NCBI GenBank assembly: GCA_902786565.1 | Contig: CADACW010000016.1 | Location: 1 to 59,063 of the forward strand | Source of the DNA: an uncultured Prevotellaceae bacterium | GTDB taxonomy: Bacteria > Bacteroidota > Bacteroidia > Bacteroidales > Bacteroidaceae | DNA length: 59,063 nucleotides | Direction of reading: 5' to 3' | Part shown: positions 8,235-18,056 of the stretch, in pieces | Layout of the letters: every line of letters starts with the position of its first letter | Position numbering within the stretch: position 1 is the stretch's first letter | The notes under the pieces: model-generated | The model's input: the letters and a program-made list of their open reading frames with translations, nothing else | Told to the model about the DNA's origin: nothing | Databases searched by the model: none | Position numbers and translations under genes: made by a program

Positions 8235-10211
8235 TTAGTGGGTGTCCTCACCTTCGGGGCTGCCATAGACGCTCTTCGGGCAGAGTTCCAAGTAGTCGAA
8301 AGTCCAGTAGCGGTCTGGATCGTCGAGCACCTGACGGAAGCGCAGATAGTAGGTCTTGCTGCTGTCAAGATAGTTGGTGGTCAGCACGCGGCGCAGGTTC
8401 CACGATGTGGCGCGCATGGTGTTGGTGGCATCCCAGGGGTGATAGCTGTCAGGGCCTTTCATATATTCGCGATTGTGCATAGCCTTGTCGTTGGCGGTGT
8501 TCTCTTCCTGGTCGTCCACATCCTCAATCCATCCGATGGTGGGGTCGGGACCATAGACACGCAGGTCGACGGGAATGCCGCAGGGCTCGTTGTTCAGATA
8601 AATCTGCACCACGCCACGCTCTTCGTTGGCCGTATAGCCGAGGCGAATCTCATAGGTGCCTGTCGGCACGGGCGGCAGTTTGATGGTCAGGTCGAAGATA
8701 CCGCTGATACAGACGGCATTGGCGCAATAGGAGTTCCAATAGCCCACGTCGGAGTGTACGCCCACGTAAGTTTCAGGGGTAGCCTTCCAGTCAGTGATAT
8801 AGTCGTTCTTGAAGCCGGTAAGGATGTCTTCGCCATAGCGGCCCTTGCCATTGCAGTTCATAAAGTCGGGGCTGAGCGACGTGGCGTCGATGCGGATGCG
8901 GCAGTTGAGCACCTTGTCGCGCACCTCGGTGGAGTAGACCAGGATGTCGTCAAGATAATGGTAGACACCGTTGAGGGCGTTCTGGTCGGCAGTGCCCGAC
9001 TCTGAAGGCGAGAGCACCTTGACACCACGCACCGTGTAGCGCTTGTTCACGCCCTTGCGGTTGATGAACAGACCATCGGAGGGGCCTGCGAAGCGCATGA
9101 TGGTGCCGGGGCACATGGTCTCATAAAACTCCTCAGGGTCGCTGATGCTGGTCACCCAGCAGTGCTCGCGCAGTTCGCCCGACTGCACCCAAGAGTTGTA
9201 CTGGCCGATGCGGGGCAGCAGATGGTAGCTGACGAAGCGGTTGAGCGGGTTGCGGCGGTCCTTGGGATTGTCATCGTAGAGACCGGCATCCTCGGGATAG
9301 GTCTCGTCGTAGACCTTCTTGGCATAGGCCTTGAGCTGCTCAAGATTGTCGATGCCGTGGGCATGGAAGACCGAGTCGGGCTCGACGAAGGCGGTGTACT
9401 TGAAGTAACGCTTCTCCGGCCAGAACGAGCGGGTGTACTTGGCACTACCCGAAGTACAGCGCACCATCACACCCGTATTGACTGAGTCCACTCCGACGGA
9501 ATAGGTCTCGTCAAGATAGCGCATCAGCGAGTCGCACATACCTGTAACACGGAGGGCCTGGTTGAAAAGGGTCAGCGTGGAGTCTTCCTCAATCTTGTCG
9601 GGCAGCAGTTGTGAACTGCTGGTGATGACATTGTTGAGCACATGAACCACACCATTGGTGACAGAGTCGTTGATCTCCACCATACGTGCGTTCTTGTTGA
9701 TATAGTAGACCAGCTTGTTGCCGTTGGCCACGTCGCTGTCGCTGGAGAGCACGATGTACGAGTCAATCATATTGAGCTCGGGCAGTGCGCCCTCGCCGAT
9801 ATCGGTGGTGAAGAAAGCGCCCTTCTTGATGATATGCGTGCGGGCCAGTGTGTCGCAAGTTTCAGTGGGGATGTCGTCGATGCTGGCATAGCCGTTGCGC
9901 TGGAGATAGCGGCTGATGCCCTCGTTGTTGGGGGCAAACAGGGTGTATCGCAGCAAGCCGGCGGTGCTGTAGTTGCCATAGGTGGAAAGCATGGAGAAGT
10001 AAGACGTGCGCTTCAGTATGCCAATGAACTGGCTGAACTGGTCGGCGTTTTCCTCGAGAAACTCGGCAGCGGTGAGTTTGGTCGAGGCATAGTAGTTTTC
10101 GGGCACGTCATCGTCATTGTCCACGCAGGAAGAAAGGAGCCCCCCTCCTACTCCCCAAAGCGGGAGAGCAGTAACCAAGTAGGCCATTAACTTTATGATA
10201 TGCTTTTTCAT
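8235..10211 (-). CDS. A4: FAS1 lipoprotein with C-terminal beta-sandwich-like region
   Basis: A 658-aa lipoprotein (lipobox LLSSC, Cys29). FAS1 repeat 1 shows RYTLFAPNNEGISRYLQ, then ARTHIIKKGAFFT, then GVVHVLNNVI, the normal FAS1 order. A second, more divergent FAS1 unit spans about 205-420. From about residue 440 a region with GTYEIRLGYTANEERG and KTYYLRFRQVLDDPDRYWTF resembles ligand-binding beta-sandwiches. The signal-peptide core LPLWGVGGGLL is encoded by a G-rich hairpin sequence (about 10136-10170) related to the intergenic hairpin at 10258. Position and layout match B4. The exact ligand is unknown. Confidence 0.82.
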   Translation of the reverse strand: MKKHIIKLMAYLVTALPLWGVGGGLLSSCVDNDDDVPENYYASTKLTAAEFLEENADQFSQFIGILKRTSYFSMLSTYGNYSTAGLLRYTLFAPNNEGISRYLQRNGYASIDDIPTETCDTLARTHIIKKGAFFTTDIGEGALPELNMIDSYIVLSSDSDVANGNKLVYYINKNARMVEINDSVTNGVVHVLNNVITSSSQLLPDKIEEDSTLTLFNQALRVTGMCDSLMRYLDETYSVGVDSVNTGVMVRCTSGSAKYTRSFWPEKRYFKYTAFVEPDSVFHAHGIDNLEQLKAYAKKVYDETYPEDAGLYDDNPKDRRNPLNRFVSYHLLPRIGQYNSWVQSGELREHCWVTSISDPEEFYETMCPGTIMRFAGPSDGLFINRKGVNKRYTVRGVKVLSPSESGTADQNALNGVYHYLDDILVYSTEVRDKVLNCRIRIDATSLSPDFMNCNGKGRYGEDILTGFKNDYITDWKATPETYVGVHSDVGYWNSYCANAVCISGIFDLTIKLPPVPTGTYEIRLGYTANEERGVVQIYLNNEPCGIPVDLRVYGPDPTIGWIEDVDDQEENTANDKAMHNREYMKGPDSYHPWDATNTMRATSWNLRRVLTTNYLDSSKTYYLRFRQVLDDPDRYWTFDYLELCPKSVYGSPEGEDTH

Positions 10212-10257
10212 AATCTATTGCTTTTGTTTGTTTGTTGCTTGTCTTGTCCGTCCCCTT

Positions 10258-10270
10258 CCCTCTGGGAGGG
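10258..10270. promoter_or_regulatory. Short GC-rich hairpin between A3 and A4
   Basis: CCCTCTGGGAGGG folds into a 5-bp stem with a TGG loop in the 74-nt A3-A4 gap. It has no U-tract, so it is not a classic terminator. It may influence relative mRNA levels inside the operon. A related G-rich sequence sits inside the A4 signal-peptide codons. Confidence 0.4.
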
Positions 10271-10285
10271 TCAGGCAGGAGGCTT

Positions 10286-11959
10286 CTATTTAGTGAGTTC
10301 CGAATCCTCGCCGGTGAGGAATGCCGGGTTCTGCTTCAGCAGCGGATTCACCTTCAGCTCACTCTTGGCGTATGGGAAATAGATGATATTGGGGTCGGCC
10401 AACTTGATTTTGATGGCGTTCACATTCTCAATATACTTACGTGTGACCAACTGCACCATACGGGTGTTGTTGCCATCGCGGCGGGCCATGCGCACCAGGT
10501 CGAACCAACGCTTGCCCTCGAAGAGGAATTCGCGCTGACGCTCCTCGAAGAGCAATTGCTCCATCGAAGATTTGGTGTCGATATAGTCGCTCTTCTTCAG
10601 TGTGCTGGCGCGGTTGCCGTTGACGGCGTCGTTGGCGCGCTTGTTCACGATGTCGATGAGCTCAAAAGCCTTGTCCCAGTCGCCCTCCTGGCCACGCTCA
10701 ATCAGTGCTTCGGCCTTGATGAGAATCATATCGCTCAGGCGGTAGAATATCCAGTTGGCATCGTCGGAAGAGCGGCGCGATTCAGTGAGTTTCAGGTCCT
10801 TCTCGGTGCTGACGTTCTTGGTGTCGTAGTAGACCGCCTGGCGTGTGTACTTGGCAATGGCGTAACTGGAATTGCTCGAAACGGTGCTCTCGTAGGCGCG
10901 TCCGTCGGTGCGCTTGAAGATGGTGCCATTGCCCTGTGCCACCTCCTTTGCAATGAAGTCGGGGCATGAGAGGCGACCCATCACGTTTTGGCTGTTGCCA
11001 TAGTAGTTGCCCACCCAAGTGTTGCCGTTGTTGAAATAGAGCTCAAAGATGCTCTCGAAAGAGTTGCCCGCTCCAAAGATTTCGTCGTAGGCATGGCCGC
11101 AAACGGTGGAACCTAAGGGCTTCTCGAGAATCATGGGGATGGAGTCAATCAGGGCGATGTCGTTCACGTTGCCCTCACGCTCCAGCATCTCCTGATACTG
11201 CTGGCGCTTGAAGTCGATGACCTGGTCGCAGTAATTGATAGCCTCGTCCCAATTGCCCTTCCACAGGTTGAGATCGGCCAGCAATGCATAGACGGCCCAG
11301 CGTGTGATTTTGGAAGAGTTCTGGTAGGCGTTGGGGCTGTCGTCCTGGAAATAGCGGCGTACGGCATCGCCCTTGACCTGCTCCAGCGAGGTGATGAGCG
11401 AGTCGAGCACCTGGTCAAAGGGCATAGCCGGCAGAATGTAGTTCTGGGCATCGCTGATGCTGGGCTCGGTGCTGTAGGGCACGTCGCGGAAGGCACGGAT
11501 GAGGTAGAAGTAGCAGAGCGAGCGCAGTGTGACTGCCTCGGCCACGTTGGCCTTCATCTCGTCCTCGCTATAGTTCGGGTCGATGGCCTGCACCATGGGC
11601 GCATAGTGGCAGACGGTGTTGCACCTGTTGATGCAGTCGTAAATCTTCGACCAGTTGCAATAGACGTTTGAGGGGAGAAGGTTCTCCTTCAGAATCTCGT
11701 TGATTTCGTTGGGCACGTTGGCCCCGAGGCGCATATTGTCGCTGCGGAGCTCGCCCCAGACAATCATGCGTGCCAAGGCGTCGCTGTTCTCCAAGGCAGC
11801 ATAGCAGCCGGTCATCACGCTCGACACGTCAGCCTTCTCTGTCCAGTAGTTCTCCAGCACCACCTGGTTCGTCGGCAGAATGTCGAGGAAGTCGCTGCAG
11901 GAAGTGAAGAGTGCTGCGCATAGCGCCCATTTCATTGTTTTCTTTATCTTGGTAATCAT
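10286..11959 (-). CDS. A3: SusD/RagB-type surface lipoprotein, first of module A
   Basis: A 557-aa SusD/RagB protein of standard length and layout. Lipobox is FTSC (Cys21), followed by the diagnostic SDFLDILPTNQV. TPR-like helices follow, then the late SusD signature EERQREFLFEGKRWFDLVRM. It should form the lid of the A2 channel encoded 30 nt upstream. Its counterpart is B3. The start codon begins ATGATTACCAAGATA, which also opens the A2 gene, so the operon reuses 5' sequences. Confidence 0.95.
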   Translation of the reverse strand: MITKIKKTMKWALCAALFTSCSDFLDILPTNQVVLENYWTEKADVSSVMTGCYAALENSDALARMIVWGELRSDNMRLGANVPNEINEILKENLLPSNVYCNWSKIYDCINRCNTVCHYAPMVQAIDPNYSEDEMKANVAEAVTLRSLCYFYLIRAFRDVPYSTEPSISDAQNYILPAMPFDQVLDSLITSLEQVKGDAVRRYFQDDSPNAYQNSSKITRWAVYALLADLNLWKGNWDEAINYCDQVIDFKRQQYQEMLEREGNVNDIALIDSIPMILEKPLGSTVCGHAYDEIFGAGNSFESIFELYFNNGNTWVGNYYGNSQNVMGRLSCPDFIAKEVAQGNGTIFKRTDGRAYESTVSSNSSYAIAKYTRQAVYYDTKNVSTEKDLKLTESRRSSDDANWIFYRLSDMILIKAEALIERGQEGDWDKAFELIDIVNKRANDAVNGNRASTLKKSDYIDTKSSMEQLLFEERQREFLFEGKRWFDLVRMARRDGNNTRMVQLVTRKYIENVNAIKIKLADPNIIYFPYAKSELKVNPLLKQNPAFLTGEDSELTK

Positions 11960-11989
11960 AATCTTCGATTTTCAAATTTCAATGATCAA

Positions 11990-14900
11990 TTAAAACTGAA
12001 TGGTCACACCTGCGGTGAACGACTTGGCACGCGGGGTCTTGGCGCCGTCGGTCACGATGCCCATCGAGCCATAGCCCACTTCTGGGTCGGCACCCGAATA
12101 CTTGGTGAGCACAAAGAGGTTGTTGGCCGAGAGATACAGGCTGAGCTGACTGAGGCCCCACTTCTTGATGATCTTCGGGTCGAGCGAATAGCTCAGCTGC
12201 GAATAGTTCAGACGGATGAACGAGCCATCCTCGACAAAGCGGTCGGAGCCCAGATAGTTGTAACCGGCCTGACGGAGTGCACGGGGGATGTCGGTGATGT
12301 CGCCCTCGACACGCCAGCGCCAGTTCACGGCACGGCTCTGGTTGTTGTTGTCATACATCTTCTCCACCTCCATACGGGCAGCGTTGATAATCTTGTTGCC
12401 GTAGCGGAAGTTGAACTGGTTGTTCCACGTCAGGCGGCCGAAGTTCAGCTTGAAGCCGAAACCGCCGGTGAACTTAGGCAGCGAGGAGCCAAGGTAGACA
12501 ATATCGAGCTCGTTGATCTGACCGTCGTGGTTCACATCGTCGTAGATGGCATCGCCACCACGGAACTCGTAGTTGACGCTACCGGCGCAGAACATCATCG
12601 GCTTGGTGAGCTGGTTCTCGTCCAGGATGACGATGCCCTTCTCGTCGCGGGCCACAGGGGCGTTGGGGCCGCTCACGCCGGGAATCTCCACGGGCGAGTA
12701 GTCGGAATACTGGTAGACGCCCTTATAGCGGAAGCCGTAGATGGAGCCCATGGCGGTGTTCAGCTCGACGCGTGTCAGATAGCTGCCGTTGGAGCGGTTG
12801 AACTCGTGGTTGAGGGAGGCCAGACAGGTCTCATCCATTGCCGTAATCTGGTTCTTGTTGTTGGCGAAGGTGACGTTGAAGTCGACTGAGAACTTGCCAG
12901 CCTTGATGATGCGGTTGCCATTGAGGTTGAACTCCCAACCAACGTTCTTCATGTCGCCCACATTCTGATAAGACAGCGATGTGTAGCCCGACGAGGTGGG
13001 AATACCGCGGTTGCCCATCAGCAGGTCGCTGGTGTACTGCCAGTACATTTCCACGTTACCGGTGATGCGGTCGTTGAAGAATCCGAAGTCAGTACCAATG
13101 TTGTAGGTCTTTTTCTGCTCCCACTTGAGGTTCTTCAGCTGGATGTTGACGGGATAGATGCTGCGCTCGCGCAGATAGCTTGCTCCGTAGTCATACTTGC
13201 TGAAGTAGAGGCCTTCGCCACCCGGCTGTCGGCCCACGATACCCCAACCCGGACGGATAGAGAGCATGGAGATGAAGGGGAATGTCTTGCGGAACCAAGG
13301 CTCCTTTCCGATGTTCCAGCGGAGTGACAGGGCGGGGAAGTTACCCCAGCGCTGGTCGTCGCCGAACTTGGTGCTACCGTCGCGGCGCACGCTGAAGTCG
13401 AGCATATATCGGCCCTTGTAGGCATAGTGGGCAGAATAGGTGAAGTAGATGCTGCGCCACTGTCCGCTACCCGTCGACATGCCGGTGATGAAACTCTCGG
13501 CGGCAGTGCTCTCGATGCTTCCCGAAGGCAGGCCCCAAGAGACAGTGCTCTGCGACGACGAGGTGCCGCTGGTCAGCTGGCCACGCAACATCATTGTCAG
13601 CGAGTGGTCTTTGTTCTTGAAGTGGGGAGTGAAAGTGAGCGTATGGGTGGTGGTCACGCCAAGGCTCTTGTTCGAATTGGCCGTGGCACGGTTGCTCTCG
13701 CTGTCGGTCCAGCCCTTAGTGCTCAGCGACAGGGGCATGAACTGGTCTTCATACCTATTAAATATATTAAAGACCACCTTTCCCTCGTAGTCCAGACGAT
13801 GATGCTCCTCGTCGAGGCCCAGCAGACGGTAGTTCAGCTTGAACTCCGGCGTGATGTTGTAGCTGGTCTCATTGTTCTTTGCCAACTTGGCCAGCGCCAC
13901 GGGGTTCTTGTGGTTCAGCTGGTCGCGCAGCTGGCTGGAGACGGTGGGCAGCATCGAGTAGTAGTCTTCCTGGTCAATGCCGTTCTTGTCCTGCTCGTAG
14001 ACCGAGAGGTTAGGCATGCGCACGTAGGCGATGGAGAGCAGGTCGCCGGCATTCTTCTTGTTCTTGGTATAGGTCAGGGCGATGTTGGTCTCGATCTTGA
14101 TGCGGTCGGACACGAAGTAGTCCAGGTTCACACGCGACGTGAAGCGGTCAAGCTGCTGCTCGATGATGGAGCCCGTCTCGTGGTCGTAACCGGCACCGAT
14201 ACGGAAGTGGGCCTTCTCGCCACCACCACTCAGAGCCAGGTAGTGGTTCTGGCGCCAACCGGTCTTCTTCACCAGTTTCAGCCAGTCGGTATTATTGTTG
14301 TACATCTCGTACTCGGCAAACGAGGGATTGTAGTTCAGCTCGGGTATGTTGCTGGCCTCGTCGCTCATGCGGGGGTTGAAGTATTCCTCCTTGAGCAGCA
14401 TGGTGTACTCGTCGCCATTGAGCATCTCGTAGCCGTTGGGCTGGTAGGTTCCGGTCAGTCGGAAGCTGTAGCTGACGCGAGTCTTACCACGCACACCGCG
14501 CTTGGTCTTGATCTCGATGACGCCATTGGAGCCCTGCGAACCCCAGATGGCTGTAGCGGCGGCATCCTTCAGCACCGAAATGCTCTCGATGTCTTCAGGG
14601 TTCACGTTCAGCAGTTCGGCAAACTTCTCCTCGTTGGCGCTCTGGAAGTCGAAGTCGTTGGTGTTGGTCTCCCACACGTTTCCGTCGACCACAATCAGAG
14701 GCTCCGACGAGCCGTTGATACTCGACACACCGCGCAGGCGCATCGATGTTCCCGAACCCAGGTTACCGCTGTTGGCCACGATGTCAAGTCCGGCGATACG
14801 TCCCTGCAGGGCCTCGTCGACGGTGGTTAATGGCAGACCCTCGAACTCCGACATCGAAATGCTCTGCTGGGCCGTGGAGATTTCGTCCACGGGGATGGCC

Positions 14901-15274
14901 AGACCTGAGCCTTGCGTCTTCTTCTTGGCCGTCACGGTCACCTCCTTGATCTGTGTGGCGTCCTGCATCTTCACCTTGAAGTTGGTCTTGTTGAAGGGCA
15001 GGGTCACCGTCTTGTAGCCCACGTAGGTGATACGCAGCTTGTCCTTGGGGTTCTTCAGCTTGAACGAAAAGTTACCGCTCATATCGGTCACGGCCGAGGC
15101 CACGATACGGTTGGCGGCGTCGATCTCCACAACATTAGCACGCATCACCGGGCCGAAGTCGTCGGTCACAGTACCGCTGATGATGTCGCCGGTCTTCTGC
15201 GCGTAGCTATATGATAAATGACAGATGATAAATGATAAACCTATCAAAAGTCGCTTGTTTATCTTGGTAATCAT
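11990..15274 (-). CDS. A2: SusC/RagA-type TonB-dependent outer-membrane channel
   Basis: About 1094 aa from the ATG at 15274. An in-frame TTG at 15283 overlaps the stop of A1 but is a less likely start. Signal peptide ends SYSYAQ. Then a carboxypeptidase-regulatory-like domain (DIISGTVTDDFGPVMRANVV), a plug with the classic SusC signatures GTSMRLRGVSSINGSSEPL and IESISVLKDAAATAIWGSQG, and a large barrel ending in a TonB-type terminal strand (TAGVTIQF). Pairs with SusD A3. The signal-peptide core (FIICHLSY) is encoded by TTTATCA/TCTGTCA heptamers at about 15211-15240. B2 is the counterpart in module B. Confidence 0.95.
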   Translation of the reverse strand: MITKINKRLLIGLSFIICHLSYSYAQKTGDIISGTVTDDFGPVMRANVVEIDAANRIVASAVTDMSGNFSFKLKNPKDKLRITYVGYKTVTLPFNKTNFKVKMQDATQIKEVTVTAKKKTQGSGLAIPVDEISTAQQSISMSEFEGLPLTTVDEALQGRIAGLDIVANSGNLGSGTSMRLRGVSSINGSSEPLIVVDGNVWETNTNDFDFQSANEEKFAELLNVNPEDIESISVLKDAAATAIWGSQGSNGVIEIKTKRGVRGKTRVSYSFRLTGTYQPNGYEMLNGDEYTMLLKEEYFNPRMSDEASNIPELNYNPSFAEYEMYNNNTDWLKLVKKTGWRQNHYLALSGGGEKAHFRIGAGYDHETGSIIEQQLDRFTSRVNLDYFVSDRIKIETNIALTYTKNKKNAGDLLSIAYVRMPNLSVYEQDKNGIDQEDYYSMLPTVSSQLRDQLNHKNPVALAKLAKNNETSYNITPEFKLNYRLLGLDEEHHRLDYEGKVVFNIFNRYEDQFMPLSLSTKGWTDSESNRATANSNKSLGVTTTHTLTFTPHFKNKDHSLTMMLRGQLTSGTSSSQSTVSWGLPSGSIESTAAESFITGMSTGSGQWRSIYFTYSAHYAYKGRYMLDFSVRRDGSTKFGDDQRWGNFPALSLRWNIGKEPWFRKTFPFISMLSIRPGWGIVGRQPGGEGLYFSKYDYGASYLRERSIYPVNIQLKNLKWEQKKTYNIGTDFGFFNDRITGNVEMYWQYTSDLLMGNRGIPTSSGYTSLSYQNVGDMKNVGWEFNLNGNRIIKAGKFSVDFNVTFANNKNQITAMDETCLASLNHEFNRSNGSYLTRVELNTAMGSIYGFRYKGVYQYSDYSPVEIPGVSGPNAPVARDEKGIVILDENQLTKPMMFCAGSVNYEFRGGDAIYDDVNHDGQINELDIVYLGSSLPKFTGGFGFKLNFGRLTWNNQFNFRYGNKIINAARMEVEKMYDNNNQSRAVNWRWRVEGDITDIPRALRQAGYNYLGSDRFVEDGSFIRLNYSQLSYSLDPKIIKKWGLSQLSLYLSANNLFVLTKYSGADPEVGYGSMGIVTDGAKTPRAKSFTAGVTIQF
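15211..15240 (-). repeat. Heptamer array encoding the signal-peptide core of A2
   Basis: On the plus strand it reads ATGATAA, ATGACAG, ATGATAA, ATGATAA. In frame on the minus strand it gives the hydrophobic stretch FIICHLSY. Confidence 0.75.
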
Positions 15275-15279
15275 AATTT

Positions 15280-17835
15280 TCAATCTTTAATATCAATTGA
15301 CAGAGGTTTATCGATCAGATGGATCACCGCCGATGAAGACGTGAAGATGTTGCTTGCACGGCTGGCGTCGGACGAGTCGTACTGGTACTCGCGGGCCATC
15401 AGGTTGTAGAGAGCAGGATTGTCGGTCACCACGTGGCGGTTGTTGCCGGCATTGTCCACCAGGTCGATGCCGTCATCCTTCAGGGTGGCGTTCACGCGGT
15501 AGAAGCGCTCAGTGGAGGGGTCGACCACCGATGTCTCATAGATGCCGCTCTCGGGGGCTGCACCGATGAAGAGGGCATTATCCTGAATGTGATACTTCAC
15601 AAAGTCGGTCAGTTTCTGGGCCAGTTCTTCGGCGCCTGTCAGATTGCCGGCATCCTCCAGTCGGGCCACCTCTTCCCACGTAGACAGCTTGCCTTCACGC
15701 TGCAGCTGCTCGATGCTCTTGTTGGTGGGCACATAGATAGTATAGTGGTAGGTATTGAAGACGGAGATGTTCTGTCCGGCGGTGGCATAGCGCTTGTCGT
15801 GAATCAGCTCGAAGATGCCGGCACCGTCCATCAGCTCCAGGAACTTCGAGAACTCCTCGTGCTGTGCCATCACGTCGCGCACGGTCTGGCGTGTGCCCAG
15901 GATGGGCTGTTCGTCCAAGATGTAGCTCTTGCCATTGCCGCCATCGGTCTGGTCGTAGATGTAGCTTACGTTGAGCGGGTGTCCCTCGTTCACCTGGAAA
16001 CTGCCCTCCACGGTCATGCCGTCGGCGCCCAGTTTGGCGTTCTTGATGCGCAGCTCGGTGCCGCCCTTGGTGCGATAGTACTCATGGCCGTCCTCCACAT
16101 TGCCTATGACGATGTGGGTGTCGAGGATGTCCTTCAGGCGGTTACGCAGGAGGCCGGGGTCTCGGATGACGCCCAAGCTGTCGCCCACCTCGCGGGTCTC
16201 CATATCATAACTATACACGCTGGCCCAAACGCGCTCGCCCTCTTCCACCTTGGTCGGGTCGTAGTGGAAACGCAGCACCTGGGTCTGGTTCTTGCCATAC
16301 GAACAGGGGTCGATGTACTCCAGCAGGCCCTTGTTGGTGGGAATGAAGAAGCTGTAGTAGGAGTTCAGCGAGTTCAGGTAGACGTCGTACTGCAGCTGCT
16401 CGATGGCCCAGTAGACGATCTTCATCGTCTCGTTGATGAGGGCTGGGAAGCTGACGCTGACGTAGGCTGTGGGCGAATAGACGCGGTTGGTCAGATAGAC
16501 GGCACCGTTGCAGCCCAGCCATACAGAGTCGATGGCCTCCTGGGTCACGCCCATGGGGTCGTTGGCATCGTTGAGGATATTGTCGAACTTCGACGGCACG
16601 CTGCCTATGAACGACGACAGCATATTGTTGTTGATGAGCTTTGCTGCCACATCGTCGGGCACGTTGTCCCACGTGTGGTAGTAGTCGCGCAGCACCTTGC
16701 CGGCGCCCTCATTCCAGTATTCTTCCATGGCCTGGTTGCTGGGCACCATTATCACGGCCATGTCGCGCTGCATGGCGATGTTGCCCTCCTGGTCGTTCAG
16801 ACCGGCATAGTAGGCGTTCCACTCCGGGTCGAACTTCAGGCGCCCGTTGACGGGGCCCTTGGCGGGCGTCTGCGACACAGGCTGTCCGGCTTGCGACTTG
16901 CTTGAGAAGAAGCGCTTCTGGAAGACCGTGTCCACATTGGCGTCGTATAGGAAATTGTATTGTGTGGTAGTGGCCTGGTCCAGCGGATAGGGTGCGCAGT
17001 AGCGCTCAAGCAGATGGTTGAAGAGGCTCACGTTGGGTTTGCTCTTGATGAGCTCGGCCATATTGGGCAGGGGGGTGATGACCTCGGCCATCTTGTGGAT
17101 GAAGCCGTTTGAGCACTTGATGTTGGGCTCTTCCACCTGTATGCCGTTGATGCTGGCATCGCCGGCCTTGCGCTGCGTCGTGTTGTTATAGATGAAGTCG
17201 TAGTCGGCATTGGTGATGCGCTTGTTCACCAGTTGCTTCTCGATAAACTGCACCAGGGGCACCGTCGAGTTGTCGGTCATGCAGACCATTGTTTTTCCGC
17301 TCTCGCGATAGCGGCGCCAATAGGGGTTGTCGGGCATATCGCTGGCGCTCATTATGGAAACGGAGTCGAAGGGCGTGCTCGAAGCGAAGCGGCGCATGGC
17401 CTCACCCTCGCGGGGCGGGTTGCCCTCAACGCTGGGCAGCGAGCCCAACTGCATCGAGTTGTCCATCATACTGCCAAAGAGCAGCAACTTCTTTTGCGAG
17501 GTGGTCAGGCCGGCATAGCTGTGCACACCCCAAGGGTTGTTTTTGAAGAAACGTTCATAGGCCTGATCGTCGGCCACGAAGAGTGTCTTCGAGCCCGTCT
17601 TGGCCAGCACCTCACGGTAGCCCAATTCGTCAATGATGCGCACCGTGTTCTTGTAGTTGCCCGCCTCATCGAGCCAGCTGTAGATGCTCGCACCCCAGCC
17701 GTCGGGGGTCCGTTCGTCCAGGTCGTACTGCTCGCACGACGTCAGCATGCTCCCACCAGCCAGCAGCATACCAGCAAAGGCCAGCATCAGATGCCTGCCT
17801 GTGCCACGAAATTTTTGCCTTCTTGCGGTTTTCAT
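15280..17835 (-). CDS. A1: large FAS1 lipoprotein, first gene of module A
   Basis: An 851-aa lipoprotein (lipobox LTSC, Cys34) with four FAS1-like units. Their entry motifs are KTLFVADDQAYERFF (~65), AVIMVPSNQAMEEYW (~365), YSFFIPTNKGLLEYI (~495) and YTIYVPTNKSIEQLQ (~700). The middle of the chain is longer and more divergent than typical FAS1. Unlike A4 and A5 it ends on the last FAS1 unit (SSAVIHLIDKPLSI), with no extra domain. It opens the seven-gene operon, with A2 starting a few nt after its stop. B1 (773 aa, also four units) is its counterpart. Role is inferred: surface-exposed binding or adhesion partner of the SusCD pairs. Confidence 0.85.
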   Translation of the reverse strand: MKTARRQKFRGTGRHLMLAFAGMLLAGGSMLTSCEQYDLDERTPDGWGASIYSWLDEAGNYKNTVRIIDELGYREVLAKTGSKTLFVADDQAYERFFKNNPWGVHSYAGLTTSQKKLLLFGSMMDNSMQLGSLPSVEGNPPREGEAMRRFASSTPFDSVSIMSASDMPDNPYWRRYRESGKTMVCMTDNSTVPLVQFIEKQLVNKRITNADYDFIYNNTTQRKAGDASINGIQVEEPNIKCSNGFIHKMAEVITPLPNMAELIKSKPNVSLFNHLLERYCAPYPLDQATTTQYNFLYDANVDTVFQKRFFSSKSQAGQPVSQTPAKGPVNGRLKFDPEWNAYYAGLNDQEGNIAMQRDMAVIMVPSNQAMEEYWNEGAGKVLRDYYHTWDNVPDDVAAKLINNNMLSSFIGSVPSKFDNILNDANDPMGVTQEAIDSVWLGCNGAVYLTNRVYSPTAYVSVSFPALINETMKIVYWAIEQLQYDVYLNSLNSYYSFFIPTNKGLLEYIDPCSYGKNQTQVLRFHYDPTKVEEGERVWASVYSYDMETREVGDSLGVIRDPGLLRNRLKDILDTHIVIGNVEDGHEYYRTKGGTELRIKNAKLGADGMTVEGSFQVNEGHPLNVSYIYDQTDGGNGKSYILDEQPILGTRQTVRDVMAQHEEFSKFLELMDGAGIFELIHDKRYATAGQNISVFNTYHYTIYVPTNKSIEQLQREGKLSTWEEVARLEDAGNLTGAEELAQKLTDFVKYHIQDNALFIGAAPESGIYETSVVDPSTERFYRVNATLKDDGIDLVDNAGNNRHVVTDNPALYNLMAREYQYDSSDASRASNIFTSSSAVIHLIDKPLSIDIKD

Positions 17836-17869
17836 ACGGTTTTTATAGAGTTAGTTCGATTTTGCGGTG

Positions 17870-17877
17870 CAAAGTTA
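17870..17877 (-). promoter_or_regulatory. Probable -7 box of module A
   Basis: The minus strand reads TAACTTTG (TAnnTTTG), 35 nt before the A1 start codon. No TTTG occurs at the usual 19-20 nt upstream, so the promoter may be weak or need an activator. It lies in the 221-nt divergent region shared with dxr. Confidence 0.55.
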
Positions 17878-18024
17878 CACATAATACAAAGTATTCGCTT
17901 TATCGAATGTTTACACGCCTTTTCAGTATGTTTCGCCCGCGTCTCGCATCCTTTTCTTTTTGTTTCAAGGCGTTTTTATCCGCTTTTATCGGGCAATACT
18001 ATTCGCCATTTAAATACTTTTTCG

Positions 18025-18032
18025 TAATTTTG
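18025..18032 (+). promoter_or_regulatory. -7 box of the dxr transcript
   Basis: TAATTTTG matches TAnnTTTG and lies 24 nt before the chosen dxr start. No clear TTTG is visible 20 nt upstream. Confidence 0.6.
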
Positions 18033-18056
18033 CACCGAAATTCAAAAATCATTCCT

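Noticed and set aside
17823-18056. N-terminal extension of dxr
   Set aside because: The extra residues are Phe-rich and unlike the family, and they would cover the -7 box at 18025.
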